DNA of 64,000 nucleotides from CAZFQG01 sp964520785 (GTDB lineage: Bacteria > Planctomycetota > Planctomycetia > Pirellulales > Thermoguttaceae): positions 20,552-84,551 of the forward strand of contig CAZFQG010000003.1 of the NCBI GenBank assembly GCA_964520785.1. Direction: 5' to 3'. Under the pieces are notes generated by a model. It was not told where the DNA came from and did no database searches. It saw only the letters and a list, made by a program, of their open reading frames with translations. The first letter of the stretch is position 1, and each line of letters opens with the position of its first letter. Of the stretch, positions 17,561 through 27,288 are shown in pieces. A program made the position numbers and the translations under genes.

Positions 17561-19501
17561 ATGGCCGCGGATTATGTTGATCAGGGCGAGCGCGTCCGCG
17601 TGATTTTCCGAACGGTTCTCCCCAGCACGTCCTCGCGCGAAGATCGGGGCGAGCTGGAGGATACGGAAACGACATCCGGCGGACCCGGACCGGCCGAGTC
17701 CAAAGTTCCGGTCGACGTCGTGGCTGGAACCACCGTCTACGACGCGGCCACGGCCGCCGGTGTTTGCCTGAACGCTCCCTGCGGCGGCGGCGGCACATGC
17801 GGGAAATGCCGCGTTCTCGCCGGCAGGGGGCTGTCCGAGCCCGGGGCTCTTGAAAGGAGACTTGTGGGTGCCGCCGACCTCGCGGCGGGAATTCGGCTGG
17901 CGTGTCAGGCGTGTATTCTGACCGACGTCGAAATCGGCGTTCCGGCGGGTTCGCTATCGGACTTCGGCCACAGAATCGTCACCCAATCGGTCGTCGCGAG
18001 GACGGTTTCGGCGGATCCCGGCGTGTTGAAGCGGTATCTGACGATGCGGCCGCCGGAGCGGGGAGACGATGTTTCCGACGTTTGCCGGCTCCGACGGGAA
18101 TTGGATCAAACGATTTCGTTCGACCTGGCCGCGTTGCGGCGGCTCCCCGGAGTTCTGCGAGAACTTGAGTTTCGCGGGACGGTGGTTACCGCCGGCGATA
18201 GCTTTCTGGATTTCGAGCCCGGCGACACCACGTCCGAGTCGTTCGCCGTCGCGCTCGACGTCGGGACGACGACGATGGCCGCGGAACTCATCGACCTGAC
18301 GACCGGGAAGATACTGGCCGTCGGCTCGCGGTTGAATCCGCAAACCGCCTTTGGAGACGACGTCCTTTCGCGAATTCTCTACACCCAAAATAACGACGAC
18401 GGGCTTCTGGAACTGCACCGCTGCGTCATCTCGGCGGCCAACGGACTCATCCGTGAGCTGCTGGAAGAAACGTCGACCCGAGAGACCGCCGTCTACCGGG
18501 TGGTCGTCGCCGGGAACACCACGATGCAACAGTTGTTCCTGATGCTGGATCCCAAGCCGCTGGGAATCGTGCCTTTCGTGCCGGCCGCGGTGCAGGGGCT
18601 TTCCGTCGGAGCGTCGCGGCTCGGATTGGCCGTTCATCCGGGGGCGGAGGTCCGAACGCTGCCGATCATCGGCGGGTTCGTCGGCGGGGACGTCACCGCG
18701 GGAATTCTGGCGACGGAATTGTCGTCCGTCGAGGGACCCGCGCTGTTCGTCGATATCGGTACGAACGGCGAGATCGTACTCTGGACCGGAGATCGCCTGA
18801 TCGCGGCCTCGACCGCCGCGGGGCCGGCGTTCGAGGGCGCAAGGATTTCGCGAGGAATGCGCGCCTGCCGCGGAGCAATCGACCGGGTGGCGTTCGAGGA
18901 CGGTTTCCGCGTCCATGTAATCGACGGGACGCGCCCGGTCGGCTTGTGTGGTTCGGCTCTGATCGACCTCGCGGCGGAACTGCTGAGGCTGGGCGGACTG
19001 ACTTCGGACGGGCGCCTGCTCGACCCGGAGTCTCTTCGGCCGGATGCCCCGGACGAACTCCGAGAAAGGCTCGTCGGCGGCGCGTTCGTGCTCGCCGACG
19101 AGAGCGAATCGGGAACGGACTCGCCGGTTCTAGTCACCCAGCGGGATTTCCGCGAACTGCAACTGGCCGCCGGGGCCATTCGAGCGGGGATTCAAATACT
19201 ACTTGGACAATCCGGAATCGAGGCCGAGCAGTTGGCGGGCCTTTTTCTGGCGGGGGGCTTCGGGAATTTCATCCGGCGGGACAACGCGCAACGAATCGGT
19301 TTGCTTCCCGGCGGGGTTTCCGTGGACCGGGTCTTCTACCAGGGCAATACGTCACTCGCCGGTGCGCGGCTGGTCGCCATATCCCGCCGGTGCGCGCAGA
19401 TCGCCGAAGAAATGGCGGCGGCTTGCGAACACGTCGACCTTTCCTCGGATCCGCGATTCGCGATGGCGTTCGCGGAGGCGATGCTATTCCCCGAAACGTG
19501 A
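17561..19501 (+). CDS. RACo-type ferredoxin/ASKHA ATPase (corrinoid reductive activator-like)
   Basis: A 646-residue protein. The N-terminus holds a plant-type [2Fe-2S] domain: cysteines in CLNAPCGGGGTCGKC and a later RLACQAC. The rest matches the DUF4445/RACo ATPase core of the ASKHA superfamily, with phosphate loops ALDVGTTTMAAELID and FVDIGTNGEIVLW and the segment GLCGSALIDLAAELL. Known family members use ATP to reduce inactive Co(II) corrinoid proteins in methyltransferase systems. It is translated from an ATG with GGGGAG upstream, 6 bases after the LysR gene. No corrinoid methyltransferase sits next to it, so the client is unknown. Confidence 0.85.
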   Translation: MAADYVDQGERVRVIFRTVLPSTSSREDRGELEDTETTSGGPGPAESKVPVDVVAGTTVYDAATAAGVCLNAPCGGGGTCGKCRVLAGRGLSEPGALERRLVGAADLAAGIRLACQACILTDVEIGVPAGSLSDFGHRIVTQSVVARTVSADPGVLKRYLTMRPPERGDDVSDVCRLRRELDQTISFDLAALRRLPGVLRELEFRGTVVTAGDSFLDFEPGDTTSESFAVALDVGTTTMAAELIDLTTGKILAVGSRLNPQTAFGDDVLSRILYTQNNDDGLLELHRCVISAANGLIRELLEETSTRETAVYRVVVAGNTTMQQLFLMLDPKPLGIVPFVPAAVQGLSVGASRLGLAVHPGAEVRTLPIIGGFVGGDVTAGILATELSSVEGPALFVDIGTNGEIVLWTGDRLIAASTAAGPAFEGARISRGMRACRGAIDRVAFEDGFRVHVIDGTRPVGLCGSALIDLAAELLRLGGLTSDGRLLDPESLRPDAPDELRERLVGGAFVLADESESGTDSPVLVTQRDFRELQLAAGAIRAGIQILLGQSGIEAEQLAGLFLAGGFGNFIRRDNAQRIGLLPGGVSVDRVFYQGNTSLAGARLVAISRRCAQIAEEMAAACEHVDLSSDPRFAMAFAEAMLFPET

Positions 19502-19636
19502 TCAAATACCTCCCGGGATGGGCAATAAAAAAAGGACAATCCCTTTCGCTTCTCTCGGGTGTCGGGCGGCAAAACCACGAAGAACTTCTTTTGTCCAACC
19601 GGAACGCCGTTTTTTTCGCCGGAAACCGGGGTCGCC

Positions 19637-19664
19637 GGCGGCACAAGCCGCCCCGGAGTGTTTT
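19637..19664 (+). terminator. Candidate terminator after the RACo gene
   Basis: GGCGGC (19637-19642) and GCCGCC (19647-19652) pair around an ACAA loop, extendable by further GC pairs, and TTTT follows at 19661. It lies about 135 bases past the RACo stop and 97 before cpaA. Confidence 0.4.
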
Positions 19665-19760
19665 CTGAGCTAAGGTTTCAATGTTGGGATGGGACTGCGC
19701 GCCGCGGCGAACAGGAGCATCAGGAAACAACTCGGACGACGGGCCTTGCGGGAGTTATTC

Positions 19761-20324
19761 ATGTCGGGAGCGATGACACAGTTCGGTTTTGCGACCCCTT
19801 GGACGATATGGTTTGTTTCGATTGTGCTCGTTGTAGCGGCAATCATTGACGGTTGGAAGCTGAAGGTTCCCAATTGGATCACTTTCCCATTCGTCATTAC
19901 CGGGTGGCTTTTTTGCTTCGCGGCGATGGGATGGAGCGGCCTGGGATGGAGCCTGGTGGGTACCCTTGTCGGCCTGGCGTTGCTACTGCCGCTGTACGCG
20001 ATCGGAGGAATGGGGGCGGGAGACGTAAAGCTGCTTGCCGGAGTCGGCGCGTGGGTCGGCCCGAGCGTTACCGCGTACGCATTCTGCGTTTCGGTCATCG
20101 TCGGAGCGGTGATTGCCGTGGGAATGGTGCTCTATCGCAGAGCATGGTCGAAGCACTCCGCCCAGTTCAAGGCGATCCTTCTGGAGATCTGGACGGTCCG
20201 AAACCCGGAGCAGTTGGCGGCGGCGGCCGCGGAGCGGAAAAGCACCATGTTGCTTCTTCCGTACGGAATCCCGATCGCGATTGGAACAATTGCCTATTTT
20301 GCCTATTCCGGGATGCTACTGTAG
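19761..20324 (+). CDS. cpaA: Prepilin peptidase, CpaA/TadV type (A24 family)
   Basis: The 187-residue membrane protein has the two active-site aspartate motifs of A24 prepilin peptidases: IDGWKLKVPNWITFP near helix 1 and GGMGAGDVKLLAG further on. It is predicted to span the membrane four to six times and lacks the N-terminal methyltransferase domain of PilD, as in CpaA/TadV. It would cleave Flp-type pilins and TadE pseudopilins. The start at 19761 is preceded by GCGGGAG. It opens the Tad gene run. Confidence 0.88.
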   Translation: MSGAMTQFGFATPWTIWFVSIVLVVAAIIDGWKLKVPNWITFPFVITGWLFCFAAMGWSGLGWSLVGTLVGLALLLPLYAIGGMGAGDVKLLAGVGAWVGPSVTAYAFCVSVIVGAVIAVGMVLYRRAWSKHSAQFKAILLEIWTVRNPEQLAAAAAERKSTMLLLPYGIPIAIGTIAYFAYSGMLL

Positions 20325-20389
20325 CCGGCCGTAGAGGCTTTCCACAGCTCCAGTCATTCCTATTTTCCAAAAAAAGGGATGAACACCAA

Positions 20390-20845
20390 ATGAAACCACC
20401 AGTTGCCTCGTTAAGGTTGCAGAAAGAATTCGGATTGGACCGAAATAAACGAAAAGGGGCCTCCGCGGTTGAATTCGCGTTGGTGGCTCCGATTTTTCTG
20501 ATGTTGGTTTTCGGGATGATCGAGTTCGGTCGCGCCATTATGGTTCAACAAGTGGTGACGAACGCGTCTCGTGAAGGCGCGAGGGTCGCCGTATTGGACG
20601 GATCGACGTCCGCCGAGGTATATGACAAAGTTCGAAAGTATTTGGAAAGCGCGTCCATTCCCATGAACACGGCCGCGAAGGTAAGTGTCGTTCCGGACCC
20701 GCCGAGCAGTGCCGGTTATGGCGAACCCGTATCCGTGAGCGTGTCCGTTCCCTACTCGTCGATAAGCTGGGTTCCAGGCGCCTCTCACTTAAAAGGGGTG
20801 ACGTTGGACGCCACTTCGGTCATGCGTCGAGAAACGGTTCAGTGA
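20390..20845 (+). CDS. TadE-family pseudopilin
   Basis: The 151-residue product has the TadE signature KGASAVEFALVAPIFLMLVF followed by GMIEFGRA: a short basic leader, a conserved Glu at +5 after the cleavage site and one hydrophobic helix. The rest is a small extracytoplasmic domain (VSVSVPYSSISWV). TadE is a minor pseudopilin processed by the prepilin peptidase encoded just upstream. The ATG at 20390 is preceded by AAGGGA. The reading frame is open far upstream, overlapping cpaA, but that part is a shadow. Confidence 0.88.
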   Translation: MKPPVASLRLQKEFGLDRNKRKGASAVEFALVAPIFLMLVFGMIEFGRAIMVQQVVTNASREGARVAVLDGSTSAEVYDKVRKYLESASIPMNTAAKVSVVPDPPSSAGYGEPVSVSVSVPYSSISWVPGASHLKGVTLDATSVMRRETVQ

Positions 20846-20860
20846 CGGAGATGTGAAGGT

Positions 20861-22009
20861 ATGCGAACTCGATCAGTAATACTATTGGCTCTGGCGCTGG
20901 TCTGCGGCTTGATCGCCGCGATCGGAATCAACCAGGTGATGGCGAACCGGAAGAACGAGCATAGGCCGACCGGCGAGACGAAGGCGATTTTCGTCGCGAC
21001 GATGGATATTGCACCCGGCGATCCGATAACTCCCAAGTCGGTAAAACTGGAGGAATGGCCCGCCGGCAAGATCCCGGAGGATGCGCTTTCTCAAATCGAG
21101 CAGATGGACGGACGCAGGGCGAAGGTGAAACTGTACCCGGGCGAAGTGCTCCGGGACATCAAGTTGTTCAAGAAGGGGGAAACCGGGCACCTGGCGACGG
21201 AGTTGATCCCCCATGGATACCGCGTCGTGGCGGTCGAGGTGGATGAGGTGGCGGGAGGGGGTGCCCTGATTCGCCCCGGAGACCGCGTCGACGTGTTGAT
21301 TCACCTGGAGCGGAACCCACATAAGGGAATCGAAACGACGACGACGCAGACCGTCTTGCAGGACGCCAAGGTTTTCGCGGTCGGCGCCGTATTCAAGGTC
21401 GATCCGGGACGCGACGACGAGAAATCGCTCCAGGCAAAAACGATCTCCCTGTTAGTAACTCCGGAGCAGGCGCAGAAGGTAACGATGGCGTCCGAAATGG
21501 GTAAAATCCGACTGACGCTGCGGAGCCATTCCGACAGTATGCAGTCGAACTTGAGTCCCACCTCCCCCAGCTTCCTCCATCATCTGGGAGAAGGCGCATC
21601 CCGGCTGCAGGAGAGCCTGTTCAAGCCCGGACCCGCGGAGTCGAACGAGCTGCCCAAGAGGAGTGGTATCCTCGACTTCCTCAACCAGTTGTCGAAGGAA
21701 TCAAAGACGGAGCCCGCCGCGCGGGAGTCCAGCCCGGTCGCGATGGAGCCGAAGTCGGACGAGTGGACGATGCGAGTTTTGACGGGAGAGCAGGTGGCGG
21801 ATGTACGAATGCAACGCGCCGGCGGGGTGGGAACGCATTGGGTTACCGTTGGCGCGGAATTCGAACCGGCCGTTCCGGCGGCGCCGCTCCCCCCGGTGCC
21901 GGAGCTTCCGGTCACGGACGTCTCGGACGGCGAGGACCACGAACCGATCGACTACGAGCCGCCCACCGGTGAGGGGGAGGTGGACGGCGAAGCGAGCCAT
22001 CCACTTTGA
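20861..22009 (+). CDS. cpaB: Flp pilus assembly protein CpaB (RcpC-like)
   Basis: The 382-residue protein has an N-terminal anchor (SVILLALALVCGLIAAIGIN), then a SAF-type domain (AIFVATMDIAPGDPITPKSV and LYPGEVLRDIKLF), and a CpaB/RcpC domain (YRVVAVEVDEVAGGGALIRP, GDRVDVLIHLE, SLLVTPEQAQKVTMASEMGK). CpaB acts in the periplasm with the CpaC secretin. The C-terminal 110 residues are acidic and Pro-rich and probably disordered. It follows tadE by 15 bases. Confidence 0.88.
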   Translation: MRTRSVILLALALVCGLIAAIGINQVMANRKNEHRPTGETKAIFVATMDIAPGDPITPKSVKLEEWPAGKIPEDALSQIEQMDGRRAKVKLYPGEVLRDIKLFKKGETGHLATELIPHGYRVVAVEVDEVAGGGALIRPGDRVDVLIHLERNPHKGIETTTTQTVLQDAKVFAVGAVFKVDPGRDDEKSLQAKTISLLVTPEQAQKVTMASEMGKIRLTLRSHSDSMQSNLSPTSPSFLHHLGEGASRLQESLFKPGPAESNELPKRSGILDFLNQLSKESKTEPAARESSPVAMEPKSDEWTMRVLTGEQVADVRMQRAGGVGTHWVTVGAEFEPAVPAAPLPPVPELPVTDVSDGEDHEPIDYEPPTGEGEVDGEASHPL

Positions 22010-22169
22010 AGATTCAAGGATTCGAGTAGCGGTCGCCATAGCGGCCGAGAGGGGGGCCCGGCGCGCCGGAGCCGACCCGGAGAGTTCGATTCGCGAATTT
22101 GGAGTACGGTTCGACGACCGCGAACGAACGTAACATACGAGTATTCCCCGAGTGCAAGGAAGCACCGAC

Positions 22170-23675
22170 ATGATTAATCGCCATTTTTGTCTGAATATCG
22201 TCGCGGCCGGTTTCGCGGGCTGCGTGCTGCTTGGGGGCTCTCCCGGATGGGGAGCGGAGGGGGAGAACGGTTCGATCATCGTGAATGTCCAAGAGCTTTC
22301 GGGGCGGCTGGAGATGACGATTCACACGAGCCGTATACTGGAACTCGCGAAGAAGATCGCGATTACCCAGGTCAACGATCCGGAGATTCTCAAGCCGACC
22401 GCGCTCTCGCCGACGCAGGTTCAGGTTTCCGCGCTGAAGGCGGGAGTCACCCAAGTGAACCTCTGGGACGAGGACAATCATATCCACACGGTCGACGTAC
22501 TGGTGAAGGGAGACGCGCAACTCCTGAAGGAGATTCTCGCGTCGCAGCTTCCGAATTCCCGCCTCGACGCGGTTCCCGTGGGCGACGGCGTCTTGATCAC
22601 CGGCTTCGTGCAACAGCCCGGACACGCGGCCCTGGCGGTGAAAGTGGCGGAGGAGTTCTTTCCGAAGGTGATCGACAATGTGACCGTCCGCGGGGTGCAT
22701 CAGGTGTTGCTGCACGTGAAGACGATGGAGGTTTCTCGGACGAAGCTGCGTCAGCTCGGTTTCAATTGGAACGAAATCGCCAGAGGCTTTCAGATCGTAT
22801 CCGCTCCGGCGGAAATCGCGTCGCCCGATTTCCGGTTCAACATCATCAACGGTTCGGAACATTTCGACGGCTTCATGCGCGCCATGCGGGAGGACGGCCT
22901 CTTGAAAGTCCTGGCGGAACCGACGCTGAATACCGTCAGCGGCAGGCCGGCCGTATTTTTGGTGGGGGGCGAGGTTCCCATCCTGACGCCGCAGAGCCTT
23001 GGTACCGTGACGATCACCTACAAGAAGTACGGTACGAAGATCGATTTCATCCCATACGTGCTCGACAATGAGCGCATCCGGCTGGAGGTGCGGCCCGAGA
23101 TCAGTGACATCGACAACCAGCGGAGTTCGACGTACGAGGGGTGGACGTTGTACGCGTTCAACACGCGCCAAGTCGATACGGGCGTCGAACTCAAGGCGGG
23201 TCAGACGCTGGCGATCGCCGGTCTGGTTCAATACCGACTGGAGGCACAACGGCGAGCGCTTCCCTGGCTGGGAGAACTCCCCTACGTGGGCGCCGCGTTT
23301 CGCGGCGTCGAGGAGCAGCAAAACGAGATCGAGTTGCTCATTTTGGTGACGCCGGAAATCGTTGCGCCGATGGATGCCGACGAGGTCCCTCCGTGCGGAC
23401 CCGGCTTCGGCACGACGAGCCCCAACGATTTCGAGTTATACGTCAAGGGGCATATCGAGGTCCCGGTATGCCGGACCGCGAACGGGTGCGCTACGGCGGG
23501 GGTCCCGTGCGAGGACGGCGGCGTGGGGACGCTTCGCGAGATCGCGCCTCCGGGTGCCGGCAACGACGCGGGCGATGTTGCCCGAAGAACCGATGCGAAC
23601 GACGCGGCGACGGGCGAACGGACCGCGAAAGCGCCCGGTTTCATCGGCCCGGTCGGTTACGACGAGCTAAAATAA
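22170..23675 (+). CDS. cpaC: Tad/Flp pilus secretin, CpaC (RcpA-like)
   Basis: The 501-residue protein has a signal peptide (cleavage near WGAEG), the pilus/BON N-domains (ILELAKKIAITQVNDPEILK, VDVLVKGDAQLLKEIL) and a secretin core (VLAEPTLNTVSGRPAVFLVG, ELKAGQTLAIAGLVQ, LPWLGELPYVGAAFRG, ELLILVTPEIVAP). It would form the outer-membrane channel. The C-terminal ~110 residues are low-complexity. The ATG at 22170 has AAGGA upstream. A 160-base gap to cpaB shows no gene. Confidence 0.9.
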   Translation: MINRHFCLNIVAAGFAGCVLLGGSPGWGAEGENGSIIVNVQELSGRLEMTIHTSRILELAKKIAITQVNDPEILKPTALSPTQVQVSALKAGVTQVNLWDEDNHIHTVDVLVKGDAQLLKEILASQLPNSRLDAVPVGDGVLITGFVQQPGHAALAVKVAEEFFPKVIDNVTVRGVHQVLLHVKTMEVSRTKLRQLGFNWNEIARGFQIVSAPAEIASPDFRFNIINGSEHFDGFMRAMREDGLLKVLAEPTLNTVSGRPAVFLVGGEVPILTPQSLGTVTITYKKYGTKIDFIPYVLDNERIRLEVRPEISDIDNQRSSTYEGWTLYAFNTRQVDTGVELKAGQTLAIAGLVQYRLEAQRRALPWLGELPYVGAAFRGVEEQQNEIELLILVTPEIVAPMDADEVPPCGPGFGTTSPNDFELYVKGHIEVPVCRTANGCATAGVPCEDGGVGTLREIAPPGAGNDAGDVARRTDANDAATGERTAKAPGFIGPVGYDELK

Positions 23676-23871
23676 GGTGAGGCGGCTGCGCGGTCCGATG
23701 AGGGCCGAGCCTCGCGTATCCGCGGTCCCGGGCTCCCGGCGGCCGATCTTGCCCATCGGCGGAGGAGTCCTTGCCGCGCGAGGCGGCGTCGCCGTCAAGC
23801 GACGCTCTTCGAGGAAGTAGCGAACAAAACGGGCGATCACCGATGAATCTCCGCGAGATGGAACCGACCCT

Positions 23872-25092
23872 ATGAGTAACGTTCTCCGCCTGGCTCTTGT
23901 CGATCCGAACGACACGACCCGCGAGACCACCAAGGCGATGCTCCTGGACATGGACATGGTCTGGTTGGAGGCGGAATGTTCGCGTTATGAGTTTTTTGCC
24001 GACGTGGTGGCCCAGACGACGCCGGATATCGGCCTGGTCGCCCTCGATTCGGATGAGAACAAGGCGCTGCAACTGATCCAGCGGCTTTCGTCGGAATGCC
24101 CCGACTGCGCCATTCTCGTCTGCAGCTCGTCCAACGACGGAAACCTGATCTTGCGGACGATGCGCGCCGGCGCGAAGGAATTCCTGACGACGCCGATGCG
24201 TCTGGAGGACCTCCTGACGGCCATCGGCCGGATCAGCGATCGACGCTTCGTCGGCGGGGAGGGGGCGCAGCGCGGCAGCCATATCATCGCCGTCGCCGGC
24301 ACGACCGGAGGAGTCGGAACTACCAGTATCGCCGTCAACCTGGGATGCGCCTTGGCCGCCGATGAACGGAACACGGCGGTACTCGTCGATCTGGACCTTT
24401 GCCTCGGCGACGCCGACGTCCTGTTGGACACGATCCCCGACTACACCCTGACCGACGTCGCCGAAAACGTCAGCCGGCTCGATTTTTCCTTACTGAAGAA
24501 ATCGCTCACGAAGCACGATTCGGGTCTGTTCCTCCTCCCGCGGCCCGCGCAGCTCGAAGAAACGTCGATCGTCACGCCGGATGACATGCGAAAGGTGTTG
24601 GGGCTTCTCAAGGCGTGTTTCACGCACGTGATTCTGGATATTTCAAAGGGGTATTCCCAGGTCGATCTGGCCGCCTTGGAGATGGCGCAGGAAGTCCTTC
24701 TGGTGCTGCAGCTCGACTTGCCCTGTTTGCGGAACACGGTCCGGTTGCTCATGTCGTTCAACGAGATGAGCGGGTTGGGAGACAAGACCCGCGTCGTCGT
24801 CAATCGCAGCAGCCTGGACAGCGCTCATATTACGGTTAAGAAGGCCGAGGAAATCATCGGCAAGCCGATCTTCTGGCAACTGCCCAATGACTATCGCGCC
24901 ATGATCGACGCGAGGAACAACGGCGTTCCGCTTCTCGAACAGGCGCCGAAGGCCGCCATTACTCATTCGCTCGGCGCGCTCGCCAAGGCGTTGACCAGCG
25001 ACAAGACGCTTACGCAGGCCGAAATGGAAGGAAAGGGGGGCGGTATCGGCCGGTTCTTCCGGTTCCTCTCTCCCACCAGCGAGAAGAAATAA
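23872..25092 (+). CDS. cpaE: CpaE/TadZ-like localisation ATPase with degenerate P-loop
   Basis: The 406-residue protein has an N-terminal receiver-like domain (residues ~5-125) and a C-terminal ParA/MinD-like domain. This layout matches CpaE/TadZ, which places Tad pilus machines at the pole or membrane. The usual deviant Walker A (KGGxGKT) reads [11 protein letters not shown] here, so both the signature and the P-loop lysines are threonine. Downstream strands [16 protein letters not shown] and [10 protein letters not shown] are kept. ATP hydrolysis is doubtful. It ends with a 1-base overlap with hslV. Confidence 0.85.
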   Translation: MSNVLRLALVDPNDTTRETTKAMLLDMDMVWLEAECSRYEFFADVVAQTTPDIGLVALDSDENKALQLIQRLSSECPDCAILVCSSSNDGNLILRTMRAGAKEFLTTPMRLEDLLTAIGRISDRRFVGGEGAQRGSHIIAVAGTTGGVGTTSIAVNLGCALAADERNTAVLVDLDLCLGDADVLLDTIPDYTLTDVAENVSRLDFSLLKKSLTKHDSGLFLLPRPAQLEETSIVTPDDMRKVLGLLKACFTHVILDISKGYSQVDLAALEMAQEVLLVLQLDLPCLRNTVRLLMSFNEMSGLGDKTRVVVNRSSLDSAHITVKKAEEIIGKPIFWQLPNDYRAMIDARNNGVPLLEQAPKAAITHSLGALAKALTSDKTLTQAEMEGKGGGIGRFFRFLSPTSEKK

Positions 25093-25688
25093 TGCGAAAA
25101 AGGAATTTTCCGCTCGGGCCGGAAGGCTCCGTGCGCCCGCGGCGCGTCGCGGTGCGGTCCACGACGATTCTCTGCGTGCGCAGGGGAAACAAGGCGGCCC
25201 TGGGGGGCGACGGTCAGGTCACCATGGGGTCTTCGATCATGAAGGCGGACGCCATGAAGATCCGCCGCCTGATGGAGGGGGGGGTCCTAGTGGGTTTCGC
25301 CGGCGCCACCGCCGACGCCTTCGCCCTTTTGGAACGTTTCGAAACGAAGCTCAAGGACTATCCCGAGAACGTGCCGCGCGCGGCCATCGAGCTAGCGAAG
25401 GACTGGCGGACCGATCGTTCTCTGCGGCGGCTCGAAGCACTCATGGCGATTGTCGATAAATCCCACACGCTCCTCCTGACCGGGACCGGCGACGTCATTC
25501 AACCGTCGGACGGCGTACTGGCAATCGGCTCCGGCGGAAACTACGCCCTGGCCGCCGCCAGGGCCCTTCTGGCTCATACCGACTTGACAGCGGCCGAAAT
25601 CGTGCGAAAATCCTTGGAAATCGCCGCCGACATCGACGTCTACACGAACCGGAATATCATCCTGGAGGAACTGGATTGCGAAACCTAA
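25092..25688 (+). CDS. hslV: ATP-dependent protease proteolytic subunit HslV
   Basis: HslV is the threonine peptidase of the HslUV proteasome-like protease. The core matches the family closely: [73 protein letters not shown]. In E. coli the catalytic Thr follows the initiator Met; here the TTIL motif lies at residues 24-27 after a basic leader. No alternative start codon abuts it, so a propeptide of ~23 residues is implied. It begins on the last base of cpaE's stop codon and overlaps hslU by 13 bases. Confidence 0.95.
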   Translation: MRKRNFPLGPEGSVRPRRVAVRSTTILCVRRGNKAALGGDGQVTMGSSIMKADAMKIRRLMEGGVLVGFAGATADAFALLERFETKLKDYPENVPRAAIELAKDWRTDRSLRRLEALMAIVDKSHTLLLTGTGDVIQPSDGVLAIGSGGNYALAAARALLAHTDLTAAEIVRKSLEIAADIDVYTNRNIILEELDCET

Positions 25689-27013
25689 CGCCCCGCAAAA
25701 TCGTCGAGGAACTCGACCGGCACATCATCGGCCAGAGCGAGGCCAAAAGGGCCGTCGCCGTCGCCGTGCGGAACCGCTGGCGACGACAGCAGCTCAGCGA
25801 AGAGATGCGGGTGGAGGTGGCGCCGAAGAACATTCTCATGATTGGGCCGACCGGCGTGGGAAAAACCGAGATTGCGCGGCGACTGGCCAACTTGACCGGG
25901 GCCCCTTTCATCAAGGTGGAGGCGACGAAGTATACCGAGGTCGGCTACTACGGTCGCGACGTCGAGAGCATGATCCGCGAACTCGTCGAGAACGCCATCG
26001 GACTGGTTCGCGAGCGGGAACGGGAATCGGTCGAGGGAGAGGCGGAAATGCGGACCAATGAACGCCTCCTGGACCTCCTCGTCCCGACTCCGCGGACGTT
26101 CGACGTCTCGGCCGATTCCCCCGATTCTCCGGAGCGGCACGAGCGGGTCCGCGAAAAGATGCGCGCGATGCTCGTCACCGGAGAACTGGACGAGCGGATG
26201 GTCGAGCTGACGACGGAACAGCGCGCGGTTCCCATGATGGTCACCGGGCTGGGACCGGAGCAGATGGATTTCGACATCCAAGGCATGTTCGAGAAGATCA
26301 TGCCGAAAACCACGGTCCGGCGGGAACTGAAGGTGAAGGACGCGCGCAAGGTCATCTTCGAGCAGGAGTGCGACGCCCTGATCAACCAAGAGAACGTGCA
26401 GTCAGCGGCGATCGACCTGGCGGAGAACACCGGCATCATCTTCATCGACGAGATTGACAAGGTCGTCGCCGGCGAAAAGACCCAGGGGGCGGACGTCTCG
26501 CGCCAGGGAGTGCAACGCGACTTGCTCCCGATCGTCGAGGGGACGACGGTGCAAACGCGCTACGGCTACGTCAAGACGGACCACATTCTCTTCGTCGCGG
26601 CCGGTGCCTTCCACGGCTCGAAGCCGAGCGACCTGATGCCGGAATTGCAGGGTCGCTTTCCCATCCGCGTGGAACTCAACGACCTGACCAAAGACGATTT
26701 CGTCCGTATCCTCACCGAGCCGAAAGGTTCCCTGACGAAGCAATACCGCGCTCTTCTGGAAACGGAAAACGTCGACATCGTCTTCGAGCAGGACGCCGTC
26801 GAATCGCTCGCGGACTACGCTTTCCGCGTCAACCGCACCACCCAAAACATCGGTGCGCGGCGGCTCTATACGATTCTGGAAAGGGTTCTCGAGGAACTCA
26901 GTTTCGAGGCTCCGGACATGAACATGGGCCGCGTCGTCATCAACGCCTCCTACGTACAACGGCGGCTGGACAAAATCGCCTCGGATGAAGACCTAAGCAA
27001 GTTCATCCTGTAG
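25676..27013 (+). CDS. hslU: ATP-dependent protease ATPase subunit HslU
   Basis: The 445-residue AAA+ unfoldase has a Walker A ([14 protein letters not shown]), Walker B ([12 protein letters not shown]), the HslU-specific intermediate domain (residues ~115-235), a sensor region [12 protein letters not shown], and the C-terminal DEDLSKFIL that docks into HslV. It starts at a TTG preceded by GGAGG with good spacing and overlaps the end of hslV by 13 bases, so the two are translationally coupled. Confidence 0.96.
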   Translation: MRNLTPRKIVEELDRHIIGQSEAKRAVAVAVRNRWRRQQLSEEMRVEVAPKNILMIGPTGVGKTEIARRLANLTGAPFIKVEATKYTEVGYYGRDVESMIRELVENAIGLVRERERESVEGEAEMRTNERLLDLLVPTPRTFDVSADSPDSPERHERVREKMRAMLVTGELDERMVELTTEQRAVPMMVTGLGPEQMDFDIQGMFEKIMPKTTVRRELKVKDARKVIFEQECDALINQENVQSAAIDLAENTGIIFIDEIDKVVAGEKTQGADVSRQGVQRDLLPIVEGTTVQTRYGYVKTDHILFVAAGAFHGSKPSDLMPELQGRFPIRVELNDLTKDDFVRILTEPKGSLTKQYRALLETENVDIVFEQDAVESLADYAFRVNRTTQNIGARRLYTILERVLEELSFEAPDMNMGRVVINASYVQRRLDKIASDEDLSKFIL

Positions 27014-27197
27014 CCGGGCCCGCCTTCGCCCCTGGTTTTCGCGTACATGAACTTCGGGGCACCATCGAATCAAGACCGACGGTTCTTTCCGCCGCCGGGT
27101 GGCCGCCCTTACGGTTTTCCGCGGCGGCCGACCAGCCGTGAAGCGAGCTTCAACGCCAAATCGCAAGCGACGAATACGCGAATTGTCGAAAAACAGC

Positions 27198-27226
27198 TTG
27201 CGTAAACGAGGCAAGGCTGCTACAGT
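27198..27226 (+). promoter_or_regulatory. Candidate promoter of the first DUF1559 gene
   Basis: TTGCGT (27198-27203), a 17-base spacer and TACAGT (27221-27226) give a partial sigma-70-like match. Transcription would begin about 56 bases before the ATG at 27289. Confidence 0.35.
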
Positions 27227-27288
27227 AGATTGCGTCGTTTAGCCATGGTTTAGTCGGTCTTGGTTTTCTGCCCCGGGGAGAACGGGCG

